From Stenotrophomonas sp. BIO128-Bstrain (GTDB lineage Bacteria; Pseudomonadota; Gammaproteobacteria; Xanthomonadales; Xanthomonadaceae): a DNA stretch of 64,000 nt. The stretch's first letter is position 1, and each line of letters begins with the position of its first letter. Both the position numbers and the translations under genes were made by a program. Shown piece after piece: positions 54,498 through 64,000 of this stretch. The DNA lies in the NCBI RefSeq assembly GCF_030128875.1, contig NZ_CP124620.1, forward strand, positions 2,356,001 through 2,420,000. Direction: 5' to 3'. A model generated the notes under the pieces. That model did no database searches and was not told where the DNA came from. It saw only the letters and a program-made list of their open reading frames with translations.

Positions 54498-55997
54498 ATG
54501 CCTCCCGAGCTGACAGCCGCCCTGGCGCTCTGCCGCAACCTGCCCTCCCCGCCCGGTATTGCCCTGCGCATCATCGAACTGGCGCAGGATCCGGAAGCGG
54601 ACATCACCACCGCCGCCGACATCATCGCCATCGACATGGCGCTGAGTGCCCGCATGCTGCGCATCGCCAATTCGCCGCTGTATGCCAGCCGCCGCCGGAT
54701 CGAGAATCTCGGTCAGGCGCTGACGATGCTCGGTCTGAATGCCACGGTCAGCCTGGCCCTCGGCTTCACCGTGACCCAGAACCTGACCGCCGCCGGCGAC
54801 GGCCAGGACCTGCGCGAGCGCGCGTGGCGCCGCAGCATCCTCAGCGCCCTGGCCGCCAGCCTGCTGGGGCAGGCGCGCGGCCTGCGCAAAGCCGAAGAGC
54901 TGATGCTGGCCGGCCTGCTGCAGGATATCGGCGTGCTGGCCCTGGCCCAGGCGCAACCGGACACCTACCTGCCGCTGCTGCGCCAGGCCACCGACAACGA
55001 CGCGCTGGTCGCCCTGGAGCGCGAACACCTGCAGTGCAGCCACGCCGACGTCGGCGCGTGGGTCGCCGAAGAATGGGGCCTGCCGCGCTACCTGGTGGAC
55101 AGCATCGCGCACAGCGAATCGCCCGCCACCGGCGATGACAATTTCCAGAACTGCGTCGCCCTGTCCGGCGCGGTGGCCGATATCTGGCTCGGCACCGATG
55201 CCGATGCCGCGCGCGAGCACGCCCTGCAGCAGGTACATGACACGCTCGGCCTGGACAGCGCCCAGTTCGACCAGGTGCTGGCCCGCATCGGTGAATCGCT
55301 CCCGGACATCAGCACCCTGTTCGAGACCCCGCTGTTCTCGCCCTCGCGCGTGCAGCAGCTGATCGACCATGCCCAGGAGCTGGCCACCCTGCGCAACCTG
55401 CGCGAGATGCAGGACGCCGCCCTGGCCCGCAAGCGGGCGGATGAATTCGAAGCGCGCGCCAACCGGCTGGCCGAGCAGGCGCACCGTGACGCCCTCACCG
55501 GCGTGCTCAACCGCCGCCAGCTGGAAGCCGTGCTCGAGCAGGAATTCCTGCGCGCCACCCGGCATGGCTGGCCGCTTTCGGTCGCCTTCATCGACCTGGA
55601 CGACTTCAAGAAGATCAACGACGCCCATGGCCACCTGATGGGTGACCAGGTGCTGCGCATGTTCGCCACCAAGCTGCAGGAGCAGCTGCGCAACAGCGAC
55701 ACGGTGGCCCGCTTCGGCGGCGAGGAATTCATCGCGCTGCTGCCCAACACCACCGAGCCGGTCGCGCTGGAAGTGGTGCGCCGGGTCCTGGCCAGCATCG
55801 TCAACACGCCGATGGCCGAAGTCGCCAGCGGCCCGCTGTTCGTGACCTTCTCGGCAGGCGTGGCGACCCAGGGGGGCTATGAGCGTTTCGCCGATGTCCA
55901 GGATCTGCTCAAGGCCGCCGACGACGTGCTGTACCGCTCCAAGAACCTAGGCCGCAACCGGGTCATCGCGCGCTCGCCCAGCACCGCACCGGCCTGA
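54498..55997 (+). CDS. HDOD-GGDEF diguanylate cyclase
   Basis: A 499-residue soluble signalling protein. The N-terminal HDOD domain (about residues 1-210) has LPSPPGIALRIIELAQDPEAD, MALSARMLRIANSPLY and HADVGAWVAEEWGLP. A coiled-coil linker precedes a GGDEF domain with DALTGVLNRRQLEAVLE, FIDLDDFKKINDAHGH and an intact GGEEF site. Arg/Asp of a possible inhibitory site precede it (RNSD). It probably makes c-di-GMP. I chose ATG 54498; upstream in-frame starts are unlikely. It separates tsf from pyrH, which are usually adjacent. Confidence 0.92.
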   Translation: MPPELTAALALCRNLPSPPGIALRIIELAQDPEADITTAADIIAIDMALSARMLRIANSPLYASRRRIENLGQALTMLGLNATVSLALGFTVTQNLTAAGDGQDLRERAWRRSILSALAASLLGQARGLRKAEELMLAGLLQDIGVLALAQAQPDTYLPLLRQATDNDALVALEREHLQCSHADVGAWVAEEWGLPRYLVDSIAHSESPATGDDNFQNCVALSGAVADIWLGTDADAAREHALQQVHDTLGLDSAQFDQVLARIGESLPDISTLFETPLFSPSRVQQLIDHAQELATLRNLREMQDAALARKRADEFEARANRLAEQAHRDALTGVLNRRQLEAVLEQEFLRATRHGWPLSVAFIDLDDFKKINDAHGHLMGDQVLRMFATKLQEQLRNSDTVARFGGEEFIALLPNTTEPVALEVVRRVLASIVNTPMAEVASGPLFVTFSAGVATQGGYERFADVQDLLKAADDVLYRSKNLGRNRVIARSPSTAPA

Positions 55998-56013
55998 GCG
56001 TTAGCCCCGCGCG

Positions 56014-56033
56014 GGGCCGTCATCACGGCCCCC
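56014..56033 (+). terminator. Hairpin after HDOD-GGDEF gene
   Basis: GGGGCCGT-CATC-ACGGCCCC is a perfect 8-bp stem without a U-tract. It is a possible 3'-end stabiliser. Confidence 0.4.
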
Positions 56034-56130
56034 ACAGCGCCCCCATGCGCCGCACCGCAGCAAATTTATGCTGCCCGATGGCCCGGCTTCCAGTAGAATC
56101 CGGGCGTTTTCCACGCACCCAGAGATCGCC

Positions 56131-56859
56131 ATGTCAAAGCTCGCCTATCGCCGCATCCTGTTGAAAGTTTCCGGGGAGGCGCTGATGGGAGACGAGGACT
56201 ACGGCATCGACCCCAAGGTGATCCACCGCCTCGCCCGTGAGGTGATGGAAGCCCAGGCGGCCGGCGCCGAAGTGGCCCTGGTGATCGGCGGCGGCAACAT
56301 CTTCCGCGGCGCCGGCCTGGCCGCAGGCGGCATGGACCGGGTCACCGGCGACCAGATGGGCATGCTCGCCACCGTCATCAACGCGCTGGCCATGCAGGAC
56401 GCCCTGGAAAAGCTGGGCGCCAAGGCCCGCGTGATGAGCGCGATCAAGATCAATGACGTCTGCGAGGATTACATCCGCCGCCGCGCCATCCGCCACCTGG
56501 AAAAGGGCCGCCTGGTGATCTTCGCCGCCGGCGTCGGCAGCCCGTTCTTCACCACCGATTCCGGCGCTGCCCTGCGCGCGATCGAGATCGGCGCGGACCT
56601 GCTGCTGAAGGCTACCAAGGTCGACGGCGTGTACGACAAGGACCCGAACAAGTACAGCGACGCGGTCCGTTTCGACAGCCTGACCTACGACGAAGTGATC
56701 CGCCGGGGCCTTGAAGTCATGGATACCGCCGCCTTCGCGCTGGCCCGCGACAGCGACCTGCCGCTGCGCGTGTTCGACATGGGCCAGCCGGGCGAGCTGC
56801 TCAAGATCCTGCACGGCGACAACATCGGCACCCTGGTCCAGGGCCGCGACAACGCCTGA
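56131..56859 (+). CDS. pyrH: UMP kinase
   Basis: A 242-residue hexameric kinase that phosphorylates UMP to UDP. Motifs are [11 protein letters not shown] (N-terminal), [15 protein letters not shown], a UMP site around [33 protein letters not shown] and [13 protein letters not shown] 56131 (MSKLAYRR) was chosen. A TAGAAT box at 56094-56099 could be its -10. It is followed 99 bp later by frr. Confidence 0.97.
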   Translation: MSKLAYRRILLKVSGEALMGDEDYGIDPKVIHRLAREVMEAQAAGAEVALVIGGGNIFRGAGLAAGGMDRVTGDQMGMLATVINALAMQDALEKLGAKARVMSAIKINDVCEDYIRRRAIRHLEKGRLVIFAAGVGSPFFTTDSGAALRAIEIGADLLLKATKVDGVYDKDPNKYSDAVRFDSLTYDEVIRRGLEVMDTAAFALARDSDLPLRVFDMGQPGELLKILHGDNIGTLVQGRDNA

Positions 56860-56918
56860 GCCTGAGCGGCGCCCGACGCCGGGCGCCCTGAACGGCCCGG
56901 AAAGGGTCGGTATTCGCC

Positions 56919-56924
56919 TATAAT
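56919..56924 (+). promoter_or_regulatory. Candidate -10 of an frr promoter
   Basis: A consensus TATAAT lies 35 bp before the frr ATG, in the 99-bp pyrH-frr gap. No good -35 is present, so it may be an internal promoter of modest strength. Confidence 0.45.
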
Positions 56925-56958
56925 CGCCCGATTCCCAGTTACATCCAGGATTCGGGCG

Positions 56959-57516
56959 ATGCTCAACGAAATCAAGCAGGACGCGCAGACGCGCATGGCA
57001 AAGAGCATCGATGCTCTGAAGCACACCCTCACCTCCATCCGCACCGGCCGTGCTTCCCCGGCCCTGCTGGACCGCATCACCGTCAAGGCCTACGGCACCG
57101 ACACCCCCCTTAACCAGGTCGCCTCGATCAGCGTTTCCGAGGGCCACTCGCTGGTCATCACGCTGTTCGACAAGGGCATGATCAAGGACGTCGAGAAGGC
57201 GATCTACGCCTCCGATCTGGGTCTGACCCCGAACGTGGCCGGCACCGTCATCCGCCTGAACCTGCCGCCGCCGACCGAAGAGCGCCGCAAGGAGCTGGGC
57301 AAGCAGGTGCAGAAGGAAGGCGAAGGCGCCAAGATCGCCATCCGCAACATCCGCCAGGACGCCAACAAGGCGATCGCCAACCTGCTCAAGGACAAGGCGA
57401 TCAGCGAAGACGACAAGAAGCGCGGCGAAGATGACATCCAGAAGCTGACCGACAAGTCCATCAAGGACGTCGACAGTGTGGTCGCCGAGAAAGAAAAGGA
57501 ACTGATGGCGGTCTGA
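56959..57516 (+). CDS. frr: Ribosome recycling factor
   Basis: A 185-residue factor that splits post-termination ribosomes with EF-G. It has the family's usual length and motifs: the long helix with [13 protein letters not shown], then [18 protein letters not shown], the domain II turn near [18 protein letters not shown] and the [20 protein letters not shown] end. It lies 5 bp before uppS. Confidence 0.97.
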   Translation: MLNEIKQDAQTRMAKSIDALKHTLTSIRTGRASPALLDRITVKAYGTDTPLNQVASISVSEGHSLVITLFDKGMIKDVEKAIYASDLGLTPNVAGTVIRLNLPPPTEERRKELGKQVQKEGEGAKIAIRNIRQDANKAIANLLKDKAISEDDKKRGEDDIQKLTDKSIKDVDSVVAEKEKELMAV

Positions 57517-57521
57517 GCCCC

Positions 57522-58292
57522 ATGTCCCAGGCCCCGACCAGCGGCACTGCCGCGCCCATGCCGCGCCACGTCGCCATCATCATGGATGGCAACGGGCGTT
57601 GGGCACAGAAGCGTCGTCGCCCGCGCGTGATCGGCCATCGTGCCGGCGCGCGCGCGGTCAACCGCACCATCGATTTCTGCCTCGACAACGGCATCGCCGC
57701 ATTGACCCTGTTCGCCTTCTCCAGTGAAAACTGGGGCCGGCCGACCGATGAGGTCGATGCGTTGATGAAGCTGTTCCTCAATGCGCTCGACCGCGAAGTG
57801 GACGAGCTGCATCGCCGTGGCGTGCGCGTGCGTTTCATCGGCGAGCGCGAGCGCTTCGGCGCCGGGCTGGTCAGCCGCATGCAGCTGGCCGAACAACGCA
57901 CCGCCGACAACCGTGCGATGACCCTGAGCATCGCCGCCAGCTATGGTGGCCGCCAGGACATTGCCCGCGCCGCACGCGAACTGGCCGCCGAGGTCGCGGC
58001 CGGCCGCCTGCTGCCCGAGCAGATCGACGAAGCGATGCTGAGCAGCCGCGTGGCCCTGGCAGACCTGCCGCCGCCGGACCTGTTCATCCGCACCGGTGGC
58101 GACACCCGCATCAGCAATTTCCTGCTCTGGCAGCTGGCTTACACCGAACTGTGGTTCACCGACGTACTGTGGCCCGAGTTCGACGCCGCCGTCCTGCAGC
58201 AGGCGATCGACGCCTATGCTTCGCGTGAACGCCGTTTCGGCCTGACCAGCGCCCAGATCGCCGCCTTGGCCACCGAGACCTCTTCCCCATGA
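57522..58292 (+). CDS. uppS: Undecaprenyl pyrophosphate synthase
   Basis: A 256-residue cis-prenyltransferase that makes the C55 carrier lipid for peptidoglycan. Motifs are [16 protein letters not shown] (catalytic Asp), [49 protein letters not shown] and WPEFD. The reading frame overlaps cdsA by 4 bp (ATGA). Confidence 0.97.
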   Translation: MSQAPTSGTAAPMPRHVAIIMDGNGRWAQKRRRPRVIGHRAGARAVNRTIDFCLDNGIAALTLFAFSSENWGRPTDEVDALMKLFLNALDREVDELHRRGVRVRFIGERERFGAGLVSRMQLAEQRTADNRAMTLSIAASYGGRQDIARAARELAAEVAAGRLLPEQIDEAMLSSRVALADLPPPDLFIRTGGDTRISNFLLWQLAYTELWFTDVLWPEFDAAVLQQAIDAYASRERRFGLTSAQIAALATETSSP

Positions 58293-59113
58293 CCAAGACC
58301 CGAGTCATCGCCGCGCTGATCATGGCGCCGGTCGCCATCCTCGCCATCCTGATGCTGCCGACCCAGTGGCTGGCCGCTGCCGCTGCCGCGGTGTTCCTGA
58401 TCGGCCTGTGGGAATGGCTGAAGCTGGCCGACGTGGAAGACACCCTGGCCCGCACCATCCTGCTGGTGCTGAACCTGGTGCTGATGGTGCTGATCGTGTG
58501 GGCCGATGCCGGCTCGCTGGTGCTGTACCAGATCGCCGCGCTGGTCGGCATCGGGTGGTGGTTGCTGGCCCTGCTGTGGCTGCGCTTCTTCAACTTCGGC
58601 GCCAGCCCCAGCAGCCCGGCGCGTGCCCTCAAGCTGCTCGCCGGCACCCTGGCGATCGTGCCCGCCTGGGCATCGCTGGTGCTGATCCATGCCAGTGGCG
58701 AGAACGGCCACCTGTGGCTGCTGACCGCGCTGGCCGTGGTCTGGGCCGCCGATTCGGGCGCCTATTTCGCCGGCCGCACCTTCGGCCGCACCAAGCTCGC
58801 CCCGCGGATCAGCCCCAACAAGACCTGGGAAGGTCTCGGCGGCGGCATGGTCGCCGGCCTGATCGTGGCCCTGGGCTTCGGCTGGCTGGCCGGGATCGAC
58901 AGCGGCCACCTGATCGGCCTGGTCATCACCGCCGTGGTGACCGTGTTCGCCTCGGTGCTGGGCGACCTGTACGAAAGCCTGATCAAGCGCCACGCCGGTG
59001 CCAAGGACTCGGGCCATATCATCCCGGGGCATGGCGGCGTGCTCGATCGTATCGACGGCGTCCTCGCCGCCCTGCCGGTGTTCGCACTCGGCAAGGAAAT
59101 CTTCGGGTTCTAA
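58289..59113 (+). CDS. cdsA: Phosphatidate cytidylyltransferase
   Basis: A 274-residue inner-membrane enzyme that makes CDP-diacylglycerol from phosphatidate and CTP for phospholipid synthesis. About eight membrane segments are seen. The signature [20 protein letters not shown] and GVLDRIDG near residues 235-260 is intact, as is [23 protein letters not shown]. It overlaps uppS by 4 bp and ends 2 bp before dxr. Confidence 0.96.
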   Translation: MTKTRVIAALIMAPVAILAILMLPTQWLAAAAAAVFLIGLWEWLKLADVEDTLARTILLVLNLVLMVLIVWADAGSLVLYQIAALVGIGWWLLALLWLRFFNFGASPSSPARALKLLAGTLAIVPAWASLVLIHASGENGHLWLLTALAVVWAADSGAYFAGRTFGRTKLAPRISPNKTWEGLGGGMVAGLIVALGFGWLAGIDSGHLIGLVITAVVTVFASVLGDLYESLIKRHAGAKDSGHIIPGHGGVLDRIDGVLAALPVFALGKEIFGF

Positions 59114-59115
59114 CC

Positions 59116-60306
59116 ATGGCCAGCGCCTCCGCCCCCCGCCAGGTCGCCGTGTTCGGCGCCACCGGTTCGATCGGCGCATCCGCGCTGGACGTGATCGCAC
59201 GCCATCCGGACCGCTACCAGGTCACCGTGCTCGCCGCCGGCCGCCAGGTCGATGCGCTGGTTGCCCTGTGCGCCCTGCATCGCCCGGCCCATGCCGTGAT
59301 CGCCGATGAATCGCGGTACGCCGCCCTGCGCGACGGCCTGCGTGACGCCGGCCTGGCCACCCAGGCCCATGCCGGCGCCGGGGCGCTGGACCAGCTGGCC
59401 GCCAGCGATGTCTGCGACACGCTGGTCGCGGCGATCGTCGGCGCGGCCGGACTGTCCTCGACCCTGGCCGCCGCCGCGGCCGGCAAGCGGATCCTGCTGG
59501 CCAACAAGGAATCGCTGGTGCTGGCCGGCGAGCTGCTGATGCGCCAGGCCGCTGCCGCCGGGGCCGAGATCATCCCGATCGACAGCGAGCACAGCGCCAT
59601 CTTCCAGTGCCTGCGTTCGCGCGATGCCAGTCTGGACGGTGCCGGCGTGCGCCGGATCATCCTGACCGCCTCCGGGGGCCCGTTCCGTGGCCGTACCCGC
59701 GAACAGCTGGCCCAGGTCACCCCGGCCCAGGCCGTGGCGCACCCGAAGTGGTCGATGGGCCCGAAGATCTCGGTCGATTCGGCGACGTTGATGAACAAAG
59801 GGCTGGAAGTCATCGAAGCCCACCACCTGTTCGGCGTGCCGGGCGAGCGTATTGACGTCCTGGTCCACCCGCAGAGCCTGGTGCATTCGCTGGTCGAGTT
59901 CGTCGACGGCTCGACCCTGGCCCAGCTGGGCCTGCCGGACATGCGCACCACCCTGGCCGTCGGCCTGGGCTGGCCGCAGCGGATCGAATCCGGGGTCGGC
60001 GGGCTGGACCTGCTGACCCAGGGCCGGCTGGATTTCGAAGCCCCGGACACCGAGGCGTTCCCCTGCCTGAAGCTCGCCTGGCAGGCCATGGCCGCCGGCG
60101 GGACCGCCCCGGCGATCCTCAATGCCGCCAACGAAGTCGCGGTTTCAGCGTTTCTTCAGGGGCGGGCAGCTTTCCTTGCCATTCCAGCGCTGGTCGCTAA
60201 CGCTCTGTCAACACTGTCCAGCGAGTCCGCCGATACACTGGAGGGCCTGCTGACCGCCGATCAGCGCGCCCGCCAGATCACCCAAGCCGCCATCGACCAC
60301 GCCTGA
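59116..60306 (+). CDS. dxr: 1-deoxy-D-xylulose 5-phosphate reductoisomerase
   Basis: A 396-residue NADPH-dependent enzyme of the methylerythritol phosphate pathway to isoprenoids. It has a nucleotide-binding [13 protein letters not shown] at the N-terminus, then [13 protein letters not shown], the metal/substrate site [11 protein letters not shown] and the flexible loop [21 protein letters not shown] and MRTTLAVGL follow. ATG 59116 lies 2 bp after the cdsA stop; the upstream open frame overlaps cdsA and is not coding. Confidence 0.97.
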   Translation: MASASAPRQVAVFGATGSIGASALDVIARHPDRYQVTVLAAGRQVDALVALCALHRPAHAVIADESRYAALRDGLRDAGLATQAHAGAGALDQLAASDVCDTLVAAIVGAAGLSSTLAAAAAGKRILLANKESLVLAGELLMRQAAAAGAEIIPIDSEHSAIFQCLRSRDASLDGAGVRRIILTASGGPFRGRTREQLAQVTPAQAVAHPKWSMGPKISVDSATLMNKGLEVIEAHHLFGVPGERIDVLVHPQSLVHSLVEFVDGSTLAQLGLPDMRTTLAVGLGWPQRIESGVGGLDLLTQGRLDFEAPDTEAFPCLKLAWQAMAAGGTAPAILNAANEVAVSAFLQGRAAFLAIPALVANALSTLSSESADTLEGLLTADQRARQITQAAIDHA

Positions 60307-60340
60307 ATGCCCCACACGCCCCCTTACAGTGCTGATCACC

Positions 60341-61699
60341 ATGGGTGATTTCATCGGATCCGTCTGGTGGATGATCGTCAGCCTTGGCCTGCTGGTGACG
60401 TTCCACGAGTTCGGTCACTACTGGGTCGCCCGCCGCTGCGGGATCAAGGTGCTGCGCTTCTCTGTCGGTTTCGGCAAGCCGCTGTGGTCGCGCCGCAACC
60501 GCGCGGGCACCGAATTCGCGATCGCCGCCATTCCACTGGGCGGCTACGTGAAGATGCTGGACGAGCGCGAGGTCGAGGTACATCCCGCCGAGCGCGGCCA
60601 GGCCTTCAACCACAAGACCGTGTGGCAGCGGATCGCGGTGGTCGCCGCCGGTCCGGCGGCCAACCTGATCCTGTGCATCGCCCTGCTGTGGGCGATGTTC
60701 GTGATCGGCAAACAGGATTACTCGGCCACCATCGGCCGCACCACCGGCATGGCCCAGACTGCGGGGCTGCAGGCCGGGGACCGTGTGGTCAAGGTCGATG
60801 GCCGCAGCGTGGCCACCGCCGGCGAGGCCAGCATGGCGCTGACCACCGCGGCGATGGATCGTCACGATGCCCAGGTCGAGGTCCTCGATGGCCTGGACCA
60901 GGTACGCACCCGCACCCTGCCCCTGTCCCAGCTGCCGGCCGGCTTCGATGAGCGCCGCGTTCCCCAGTTGACCGGGCTGAGCTGGCAGTTCTGGCTGCAG
61001 CCGGCGCTGGTGGACAAGGTCCTGCCCGATGCGGCTGCCCAGGGCGTGCTGCTGCCGGGCGACCTGATCGTGGCCGTGGACGGCCAGCGCATCGAAGGTG
61101 CCGACCAGGTCCCGGCGCAGATCGCCGCGCTCGGCCAGCGCGGTGGGCCCGGCATGATCGACGTCCTGCGCGGCGGCGAGCGGCTGGCGCTGGAGATCAC
61201 CCCCCGCCAGGGCGTGGACGGCCGCGGCCAGCCGACCTGGCAGATCGGGATCGGTTTCCCCGAGACCCATGCCCCGGCATACGACGCTGAGCTCAAGTTC
61301 GGGCCGTTTGCGGCAGTGCCGGTCGCCCTGCGTGAAACCGCCCGGATGGCGGGGGATTCACTGGGGATGATGCGCCGCATCGTCACCGGCAATGCCTCGC
61401 TGCAGAACATCTCCGGCCCGGTCACCATTGCCCGGGTCGCCAATGTCTCGGCCAAACGTGGCCTGGACTGGTTCCTGTATTTCCTGGCCCTGCTGTCGCT
61501 GAGCCTGTGCATCATCAACCTGTTGCCCATCCCCATCTTGGACGGCGGGCACCTGCTGTATTACCTTATCGAGTTGGTCAAGGGCAGCCCGCTGAGCGAG
61601 CGCGCCATGGCTGCCGGGCAGTATGTGGGCCTGGCGCTGCTGGCCGGGCTGATGGGATTGGCGTTCTACAACGACATCCTCGGCCTGGTCCCGCGATGA
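60341..61699 (+). CDS. rseP: Site-2 protease RseP
   Basis: A 452-residue inner-membrane zinc metalloprotease that makes the second cut of the anti-sigma factor RseA in the envelope-stress response. Zinc ligands are in HEFGH (about residues 20-24, in helix 1) and the second ligand is in NLLPIPILDGGH near the C-terminus. Two PDZ domains lie between (AGLQAGDRVVKVDG and GVLLPGDLIVAVDGQ). I chose ATG 60341; GTG 60329 is possible. It is co-directional with dxr (34 bp) and bamA (73 bp). Confidence 0.96.
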   Translation: MGDFIGSVWWMIVSLGLLVTFHEFGHYWVARRCGIKVLRFSVGFGKPLWSRRNRAGTEFAIAAIPLGGYVKMLDEREVEVHPAERGQAFNHKTVWQRIAVVAAGPAANLILCIALLWAMFVIGKQDYSATIGRTTGMAQTAGLQAGDRVVKVDGRSVATAGEASMALTTAAMDRHDAQVEVLDGLDQVRTRTLPLSQLPAGFDERRVPQLTGLSWQFWLQPALVDKVLPDAAAQGVLLPGDLIVAVDGQRIEGADQVPAQIAALGQRGGPGMIDVLRGGERLALEITPRQGVDGRGQPTWQIGIGFPETHAPAYDAELKFGPFAAVPVALRETARMAGDSLGMMRRIVTGNASLQNISGPVTIARVANVSAKRGLDWFLYFLALLSLSLCIINLLPIPILDGGHLLYYLIELVKGSPLSERAMAAGQYVGLALLAGLMGLAFYNDILGLVPR

Positions 61700-61772
61700 A
61701 CTTTTTTCCTTTTGTCGTCGTCTTATGCGCCGGCATCCCGCAATGTTGAAATCGACTCCAACCGGACGTGAC

Positions 61773-64000
61773 ATGACGCGACTCCCCAATCGCCGCCTGC
61801 TGGCCCTCGCACTCGTTGCCGGTTTCGGCGCGCCCGCCCTGGCGCAGGCAGCCGAGCCCTTCACCGTCAGCGACATCCGCGTGGATGGTCTGCAGCGCAT
61901 CACCTCCGGTACCGTGTTCACCTACCTGCCGGTGGAACGTGGCGACACCATCACCGACAACAAGGTCGGTGAAACCATCCGTGCGCTGTACAAGACCGGC
62001 TTCTTCGAAGACGTCCAGCTCAACCGCCAGGGCGACATCCTCGTGGTCACGGTCAAGGAACGCCCGGCGATCAACAAGTTGACCGTCACCGGCAACAAGG
62101 ACATCAAGAGCGACCAGCTGCTCAAGGGCCTGAGCGACATCGGCCTGACCGAGGGCGGCACCTTCGACCGCCTGAGCCTGGACCGCGTGACCCAGGAACT
62201 GCGCCGCCAGTACAACGACCGTGGCAAGTACAACGTGGACATCACCCCGACGGTGAGCCCGCTGGACCGCAACCGCGTGGACATCGCCATCGCGATCAAG
62301 GAAGGCAAGGCCGCCAAGATCCAGCACGTCAACCTGGTCGGCACCGAGAAGTTCCCGGCCAAGGACATCCTGGAAACCTGGGAATCCAAGGAGCACAACT
62401 GGGCCTCGTGGTACCGCCGCGATGACCAGTACTCCAAGGAAAAGCTGTCCGGCGACCTGGAAAAGCTCAACGGCTGGTACCTGGACCGCGGCTACGTGGA
62501 TTTCAGCATCGATTCCACCCAGGTCTCGATCAGCCCGGACAAGCGCGACATGTTCATCACCGCCGGCGTGACCGAGGGTGAGCAGTACAAGATCTCCGAG
62601 ATCAAGGTCACCGGCGACACCATCCTGCCGCAGGAAGATGTCGAGCGCATGGTGATCCAGAAGTCCGGCGACACGTTCTCGCGTGCGCTGCTGGAATTCA
62701 GCTCGGACCAGATCACCAATTCGCTGTCCAACATCGGCTACGCCTTCGCCAAGGTGAACCCGATCCCGACCAGCAACCGTGCCGACCGCACGGTGGCCAT
62801 CAACATGCAGGTCGTTCCCGGCCCGCGCGTGTCGGTGCGCCGCATCACCTTCAAGGGCAACACCCGCACCTCCGACGAAGTGCTGCGTCGTGAAATGCGC
62901 CAGTTCGAGAACAGCTGGTACTCCCAGGCTGCGATCGACCGCTCCAAGATCCGCCTGCAGCGCCTGGGCTACTTCGAATCGGTGGACGTGGAAACGCCGC
63001 CGGTCACCGGCAGCAACGACCAGGTCGACGTGGTCTACAACGTCAAGGAAACCACCTCGGGCAGCTTCGTGTTCGGCCTGGGCTATTCCCAGTCCTACGG
63101 CATGACCACCTCGGTGCAGCTGTCGCAGAACAACTTCCTCGGCGGCGGCAACCGCGTGTCGGTCGAAGCCTCGCGCAGCAGCTACCTGCAGCGCTACGGC
63201 TTCAGCTACACCAACCCGTACTTCACCGATGACGGCGTCTCGCTGGGCTACAACCTGTCCTGGCGCGAACTGGATTACTCCGACTTCAACACCGCGCAGT
63301 ACAACAGCACCAACGGTGCCGCGCAGGTGGTGTTCGGCGTGCCGATCACCGAGAACGACACCGTCTCGCTGATGGTGGGCATCGACAGCAACCAGATCAC
63401 CACCTACCAGGGCTCGACCCCGCAGGCGATCATCGATTACATCGACGCCATCGGCCAGCGCACGTTCCATTCCTGGCGCACCGAGCTGGGCTGGGCGCGC
63501 GATACCCGCAACGACTACTTCATGCCGACCCGCGGTACCTACCAGCGCGTGGGCCTGGAAACCACGCTGCCGGGCTCGACCGTCGAGTACTACAAGCTGA
63601 ACTACCAGTTCTCCAAGTACTGGCCGATCATCCCGCAGCTGGTCATCAACACCCGCGCCGAAGTCGGCTACGGCGACAGCTACGGCAATGACACCACCCG
63701 CGTGATCACCAACCCGGATGGCAGCACCCGCGTCGTGACCGCCTCGGGCCTGCCGTTCTACGAGAACTTCTACGCTGGTGGTACCAACTCGGTGCGCGGC
63801 TTCGAGGACAACACCCTCGGCCCGCGTTCGGAACCGACCCTGAGCTACAACCGCGGCCAGCCGCTGGGTGGCTCGCTGAAGACCGTCGGTTCGGTCGAAG
63901 CCTACTTCCCGCGCCTGTTCGACAGCCCCTCGGCCCGCATCTCGGCCTTCGTGGACTTCGGCAACGTCTACAACGGCGTGGACAACTTCAAGGCCAACGA
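61773..64000 (+). CDS. bamA: Outer-membrane assembly factor BamA (3' end beyond window)
   Basis: 742 codons of the essential beta-barrel assembly protein, open to the window edge; roughly the last 40-50 residues should be missing. A signal peptide (about residues 1-27, ALAQAAEPF) is followed by five POTRA domains (about 28-430: VSDIRVDGLQRIT, LTVTGNKDIKSDQLLKGL, VRRITFKGNTRTSDEV). The barrel then contains the conserved loop motif NSVRGFEDN (L6, VRGF). ATG 61743, ten codons upstream, is an alternative start. It is adjacent to rseP, as in most Gammaproteobacteria. Confidence 0.96.
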   Translation, partial: MTRLPNRRLLALALVAGFGAPALAQAAEPFTVSDIRVDGLQRITSGTVFTYLPVERGDTITDNKVGETIRALYKTGFFEDVQLNRQGDILVVTVKERPAINKLTVTGNKDIKSDQLLKGLSDIGLTEGGTFDRLSLDRVTQELRRQYNDRGKYNVDITPTVSPLDRNRVDIAIAIKEGKAAKIQHVNLVGTEKFPAKDILETWESKEHNWASWYRRDDQYSKEKLSGDLEKLNGWYLDRGYVDFSIDSTQVSISPDKRDMFITAGVTEGEQYKISEIKVTGDTILPQEDVERMVIQKSGDTFSRALLEFSSDQITNSLSNIGYAFAKVNPIPTSNRADRTVAINMQVVPGPRVSVRRITFKGNTRTSDEVLRREMRQFENSWYSQAAIDRSKIRLQRLGYFESVDVETPPVTGSNDQVDVVYNVKETTSGSFVFGLGYSQSYGMTTSVQLSQNNFLGGGNRVSVEASRSSYLQRYGFSYTNPYFTDDGVSLGYNLSWRELDYSDFNTAQYNSTNGAAQVVFGVPITENDTVSLMVGIDSNQITTYQGSTPQAIIDYIDAIGQRTFHSWRTELGWARDTRNDYFMPTRGTYQRVGLETTLPGSTVEYYKLNYQFSKYWPIIPQLVINTRAEVGYGDSYGNDTTRVITNPDGSTRVVTASGLPFYENFYAGGTNSVRGFEDNTLGPRSEPTLSYNRGQPLGGSLKTVGSVEAYFPRLFDSPSARISAFVDFGNVYNGVDNFKAN

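Overview
The window is high-GC gammaproteobacterial chromosome, most likely Stenotrophomonas (Xanthomonadaceae). The evidence is the many GTAG-headed palindromes of the SMAG type described from S. maltophilia, an emrR-emrC-emrA-emrB drug-pump operon, a two-component system divergent from a macA-macB-tolC pump, and the core order glnD/map // rpsB-tsf ... pyrH-frr-uppS-cdsA-dxr-rseP-bamA. I see no insertion sequence, prophage, integrase or CRISPR array. The window opens inside a pstS gene and ends inside bamA.

Layout. 1-5365: phosphate uptake, with two tandem pstS genes, pstC, pstA, pstB and phoU. 5583-7576: a three-gene RiPP-type cluster of the HvfABC/bufferin class (EGKCG-repeat precursor, MNIO/DUF692 enzyme, DUF2063 partner). 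7617-8276: rnt. 8283-11312: a large membrane propeller-diguanylate cyclase. 11465-18449: a two-component system divergent from a MacAB-TolC-like pump. 18579-22461: rlmB, a GFA-family gene and rnr. 22547-23371: three tandem tRNA-Leu(CAG) transcription units. 23395-28100: the emrRCAB operon, with a divergent AraC-family gene. 29181-36125: parC, a haem-ligand-less bacterioferritin, a penicillin-acylase-family hydrolase and a CPA2 antiporter. 36214-38146: asnB with a leader-peptide attenuator. 38274-40056: a Sel1 lipoprotein and a pentapeptide-repeat protein. 40229-46222: dapE, an arsC/spx-like gene, dapD, glnD and map on the minus strand. 46496-52259: a Csu-like chaperone-usher pilus operon lying between map and rpsB. 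52473-64000: translation, lipid and envelope genes.

The two strongest observations are regulatory and biosynthetic. First, asnB is preceded by a 32-codon ORF with six Asn codons among codons 11-21. A Rho-independent terminator follows, and its 5' arm can pair instead with a 9-nt segment inside the leader ORF. This is the geometry of ribosome-mediated attenuation sensing Asn-tRNA charging, and I do not know of a described example for asnB. Second, the 5583-7576 cluster encodes a secreted 124-residue precursor with six EGKCG motifs in three doublets. It overlaps the genes for its MNIO enzyme and partner protein, which predicts a copper-binding modified peptide.

Coordinates, motifs and short inverted repeats were read by eye. 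Functions rest on family recognition, and start codons were chosen from ribosome-binding sites, overlaps, signal peptides and family length.
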